40,850 nt of DNA, from positions 1-40,850 of the forward strand of contig CAJUCO010000023.1 of assembly GCA_910585245.1 (NCBI GenBank), read 5' to 3'. Source of the stretch: an uncultured Oscillibacter sp. (GTDB lineage Bacteria > Bacillota > Clostridia > Oscillospirales > Oscillospiraceae). Position 1 is the first letter of the stretch. Each line of letters starts with the position of its first letter. This document shows positions 38,146 through 40,850 of this stretch, piece by piece. A model generated the notes under the pieces. That model did no database searches. It was not told the origin of the DNA and was given only the letters and a program-made list of their open reading frames with translations. Position numbers and translations under genes: made by a program.

Positions 38146-40850
38146 CTATATTTGCACTTTAAACTCGCTCCAGTTTTTCACCGCCTGCATCTCCACGCCA
38201 TTTTCCAGCGCCTCGAAGTGCTTTTTTCCGCAACGAATTTTGAGCTGCTCCGGGGTGCGAAGGTCAAACAGATTGGTCGTTCCCTTGGTCTCCAAAATAA
38301 AATACAGCTTCTCATCTCCGTTGCGAGTGAGATATACTGCCCAGTCCGGGTTATAGGTGCCGATGGGCGTCTCGATCTTGAACCGCTCCGGGATCTTGAA
38401 GAACATCTTCACATCCGGATCCCGATCCAGCGCCAGGGCGAAGGGCTTCTCTATGGTGGTACTATCGTAGACGATGTAATCATAGACGCTGTGTTCTACC
38501 TTGACGGCGTTGCGGTCCAGGTTCGCCAGCAGCTCCGCCGAGTCGAAGATCTCCTGGACATAATATTCCTCGCCATCCAGTTTGAGATAGCGGATACCGT
38601 CAATGGCCAAAGCGTGGCGGTTGTCCCGGATGATCTCCGACGCCTTTTCCAAAAACAGCTCCGGGTCATTAAGAAAGTCGCCGCACCGTCCGCTTTCCAA
38701 CAGGATGCGGTTCACCGTGGCGGGGGTGAGCAGGGCGGCGTCGCTGAGGATGGTGATCAGGTCGGGCAACACCCGGTAGGCGTTGTCCACATCCGTGAAC
38801 CGGGTCTCTCGTTCGGTGTGGGAGACACCTGCCTGCTCCAGGTGGATATCCGCTGTTTGGGAGACCAACCTCGTCTTTTGCAGCTTCGGCATCTCCCGCA
38901 GGGCTTTGACACACCGTTTCACCAGTTCCTCGGTGTCGATGCTGACCCGGTAGGTGGTCTTCTGTTTGATCTTCCCCCACAGCTCCAGAAACTCCGGTGA
39001 GAGCATCACCTGCTTGTTCAGGCACACCGTCACATCCCGGGAAGCGTCCCGCACCGGCGGCTTCCGGTCCGCATTGGCGATGATGGCCTCAAAGCGGCCC
39101 CGGGCGGCCTCGTACTTTTTCGGTAGCTCCAGCGTCCCCGCCTTCAGGGCGTTTTTCATGGTATCCTTGATCTTCCCAGTCGGGGTGATATAGTCCTTCT
39201 TTTGGAAGTGCTCCAACAGCTCCTGGGCATCGTCGTAGGAGATCGTCTTTTCCTCCACCACCGTAGCGGTGTAGACTGTACCAACGAGGGCCTGGGCTGT
39301 AACGGGCTCTTTCTGTTCTACTGCCGCCCGGACGGTTTCCCGCACTTCCTCCAATTCCGGGGGAAGCACAATCTCCTCCACCTTGGTGGCAGGATGGACC
39401 TTGCCGCCCTCATCGATGGCCCCGGTGGTCTTGAGGGTCTCCACCACCCGCTGGGCCTGCTCCGCCGTGACCGTCCGCTCCTCCTGGCGCTTTTCCTCGT
39501 AGACCATGCCGGAAAAAAGGCTCAGGTTCAGGACCCCGAACTTTACGCCAGTTTCGTCCTCGATCTCCTGTTGCAGCGTGGCAGCAAACTCAGCAAAGCT
39601 CTCGTTGGCCATGATATGTAGGACGTTGATGTCCCGGTCCTCCACCCGTTCCCCCGCCTGGTTGACACACAGCCGCAGGCCGCGCCCCACCTTCTGGCGG
39701 CAGGTGAACGTGGATTTCTGCTCGATCAGCGTGCAGACCTGGAACACGTTTGGGTTGTCCCAGCCCTCTTTCAGCGCGGAGTGGGAGAAAATGAACCGGA
39801 GGGGGCAGTCAAAACTCAGCAGCCACTCCTTGTCCCGCATGATGGTGTTATAGGTGTCGTCGTCCGCCTGGGTATCGCCTTTGGTATCCTTCAGGCGGCC
39901 TTTTTTGTCCTGGGAGAAGTAGCCGTTGTGCAGCTTGGACACGTCGGCGGAAAACCGCTCCCGGATGGGGGCATACTTCTCTTTGGCGATCAGCTCCCGG
40001 TAACAGTCCTCGAACATTTCGGCGTAGATTCCCGGCGTGCCGTCCTCGTGGCGGTATTTGTCCACCTTGTCGATGAAGAACAGGGACAGCACCTTGATGC
40101 CCCGCCCCATATAGCGCAGTTCCTTGTCCAGATGGGCCTCAACCGTTCGGCGGATCTGGGCCTTTTTCACCACGTTCTCGTCAATGTCCCCGATGGCCTT
40201 GCCCAGCGCCACCTCCTGGGTGTTGCCGAACTCAATGTGCTCATAACCGGGGGTGCAGTCGATGCCTGCCACAGTGTAGCCCTCGTACAGCTCCCGCCCG
40301 CCGGACAGCAGGAACAGATCGTCCCCCGGTTTCAGCGTCACCGCTTTCCGGGTCACGGCGCCGGTTTTGCCTTTCACGTCCATCTCCACCTTGGCCCGGA
40401 AGCCCTTCTCGTTGAACACCGACAGCAGGCGCACATAGGGCTGGTTGAAGCCCCCGGACACCTGGTTGGAGGACACGGCGATCTGCTTCACCAGCCCCAT
40501 TTGATAGGCGTCCACCGGGGTCAGGCGGTAGAGCAGGTTGATCTTCTCCCGGTGCGTGGCCGAATAGCGCAACACACACAGAGGATTCAGCGACGCGATG
40601 GCCTCTTTGGCCTTGGGGGTGTTGTCCACGCTTTGGGGCTCATCGATGATGACAATGGGGTTGGTGTCCCGGATGAAGCCCATGGCCGTCTCGCCGTTCA
40701 GCTTATCCTGGGCCTGGTTGATGATGTTCTCCGCCTTTTTGAAGGCGTCGATGTTGATAATCATCACCTCAATATTGGCGCTGGCGGCAAATTGACGCAC
40801 GTCGGACAGCTTGGCGGAGTTGTAGATGAAGTACCGGCAGGGCACGCTGT
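38146..40850 (-). CDS. res: Type III restriction-modification system restriction subunit Res, 5' end outside the window
   Basis: ATP-dependent helicase/nuclease of a type III system, which cuts with the Mod methylase. Visible motifs: VIIDEPQSVD (DEAD-box-like motif II), YSATHR (motif III), SALKEGWDNPNV and RQKVGRGLRLCV (motifs V/VI), and a C-terminal PD-(D/E)xK nuclease (NPDWAVYL ... FILETKGT). At least 900 residues are encoded and the frame is open to the window edge, so the Walker A region lies outside. The Mod gene would be expected upstream (higher coordinates). Together with HsdM at the other end, this places the island between restriction loci. Confidence 0.92.
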   Translation of the reverse strand, partial: SVPCRYFIYNSAKLSDVRQFAASANIEVMIINIDAFKKAENIINQAQDKLNGETAMGFIRDTNPIVIIDEPQSVDNTPKAKEAIASLNPLCVLRYSATHREKINLLYRLTPVDAYQMGLVKQIAVSSNQVSGGFNQPYVRLLSVFNEKGFRAKVEMDVKGKTGAVTRKAVTLKPGDDLFLLSGGRELYEGYTVAGIDCTPGYEHIEFGNTQEVALGKAIGDIDENVVKKAQIRRTVEAHLDKELRYMGRGIKVLSLFFIDKVDKYRHEDGTPGIYAEMFEDCYRELIAKEKYAPIRERFSADVSKLHNGYFSQDKKGRLKDTKGDTQADDDTYNTIMRDKEWLLSFDCPLRFIFSHSALKEGWDNPNVFQVCTLIEQKSTFTCRQKVGRGLRLCVNQAGERVEDRDINVLHIMANESFAEFAATLQQEIEDETGVKFGVLNLSLFSGMVYEEKRQEERTVTAEQAQRVVETLKTTGAIDEGGKVHPATKVEEIVLPPELEEVRETVRAAVEQKEPVTAQALVGTVYTATVVEEKTISYDDAQELLEHFQKKDYITPTGKIKDTMKNALKAGTLELPKKYEAARGRFEAIIANADRKPPVRDASRDVTVCLNKQVMLSPEFLELWGKIKQKTTYRVSIDTEELVKRCVKALREMPKLQKTRLVSQTADIHLEQAGVSHTERETRFTDVDNAYRVLPDLITILSDAALLTPATVNRILLESGRCGDFLNDPELFLEKASEIIRDNRHALAIDGIRYLKLDGEEYYVQEIFDSAELLANLDRNAVKVEHSVYDYIVYDSTTIEKPFALALDRDPDVKMFFKIPERFKIETPIGTYNPDWAVYLTRNGDEKLYFILETKGTTNLFDLRTPEQLKIRCGKKHFEALENGVEMQAVKNWSEFKVQI

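Noticed and set aside
1..40850. tRNA or rRNA genes
   Set aside because: No cloverleaf-like sequence with a GTTCRA arm and CCA end, and no rRNA-like conserved block, was noticed on either strand by reading; a tRNA scan was not run.

Overview
The window comes from a GC-rich (roughly 55-60 % by eye), Gram-positive, flagellated and probably spore-forming Clostridia member, most likely of the Oscillospiraceae/Ruminococcaceae kind. The reasons are strong AGGAGG-type ribosome binding sites, an FMN riboswitch in front of a RibU ECF transporter gene, collagen-like exosporium-type proteins, a Hag-type flagellin with CsrA beside it, and Bacillota-style hairpin terminators. No database search was possible, so the genus is not claimed.

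Layout. 1-1.4 kb: 3' part of a type I restriction-modification methylase (HsdM). 1.5-8.5 kb: housekeeping and small regulatory genes (zinc-ribbon/SH3 membrane protein, uridine kinase, small XRE regulator, DNA polymerase IV, FMN riboswitch plus RibU, a DtxR/MntR-type regulator, a phage-type small membrane protein), interspersed with a 193-bp MITE and a repeat family that sits against terminator hairpins. 8.8-12.4 kb: two collagen-like, exosporium-type proteins and a family 2 glycosyltransferase. 12.6-16.9 kb: a LacI-type relic, a pair of long palindromes, a full-length TnpB homologue with two of its three RuvC catalytic residues replaced, a structured non-coding stretch resembling an omega/guide RNA, csrA, and a large flagellin gene. 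17-38 kb: about fifteen mostly co-directional, often overlapping genes for building and decorating a glycan, most simply read as a flagellin glycosylation island. 38.1-40.85 kb: the type III restriction subunit Res on the minus strand, cut by the window edge.

How the parts work together. The nuclease-dead TnpB, csrA and hag stand in one direction, and the hag leader carries a near-consensus CsrA site in a hairpin loop plus a GGA in its Shine-Dalgarno. This suggests two layers of flagellin control: a possible RNA-guided DNA-binding repressor (TldR-like) and CsrA translational repression. Downstream, sulfotransferase-like, APS kinase and PHP phosphoesterase genes form a plausible sulfation module (make PAPS, use it, destroy PAP). 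A second module (UDP-GlcNAc 6-dehydrogenase, Gfo/Idh dehydrogenase, DegT aminotransferase, LpxD-like acyltransferase, formyltransferase, asparagine-synthetase-like amidotransferase) fits synthesis of a 2,3-diamino-uronic acid sugar of the Wbp type. The WbpI/WecB-type epimerase of that pathway is present only as an internally deleted pseudogene. Several cluster proteins carry a similar Rossmann-like domain at one end.

The most exciting candidate is the dead-TnpB / guide-RNA-like / CsrA / flagellin locus at 12.78-16.9 kb.
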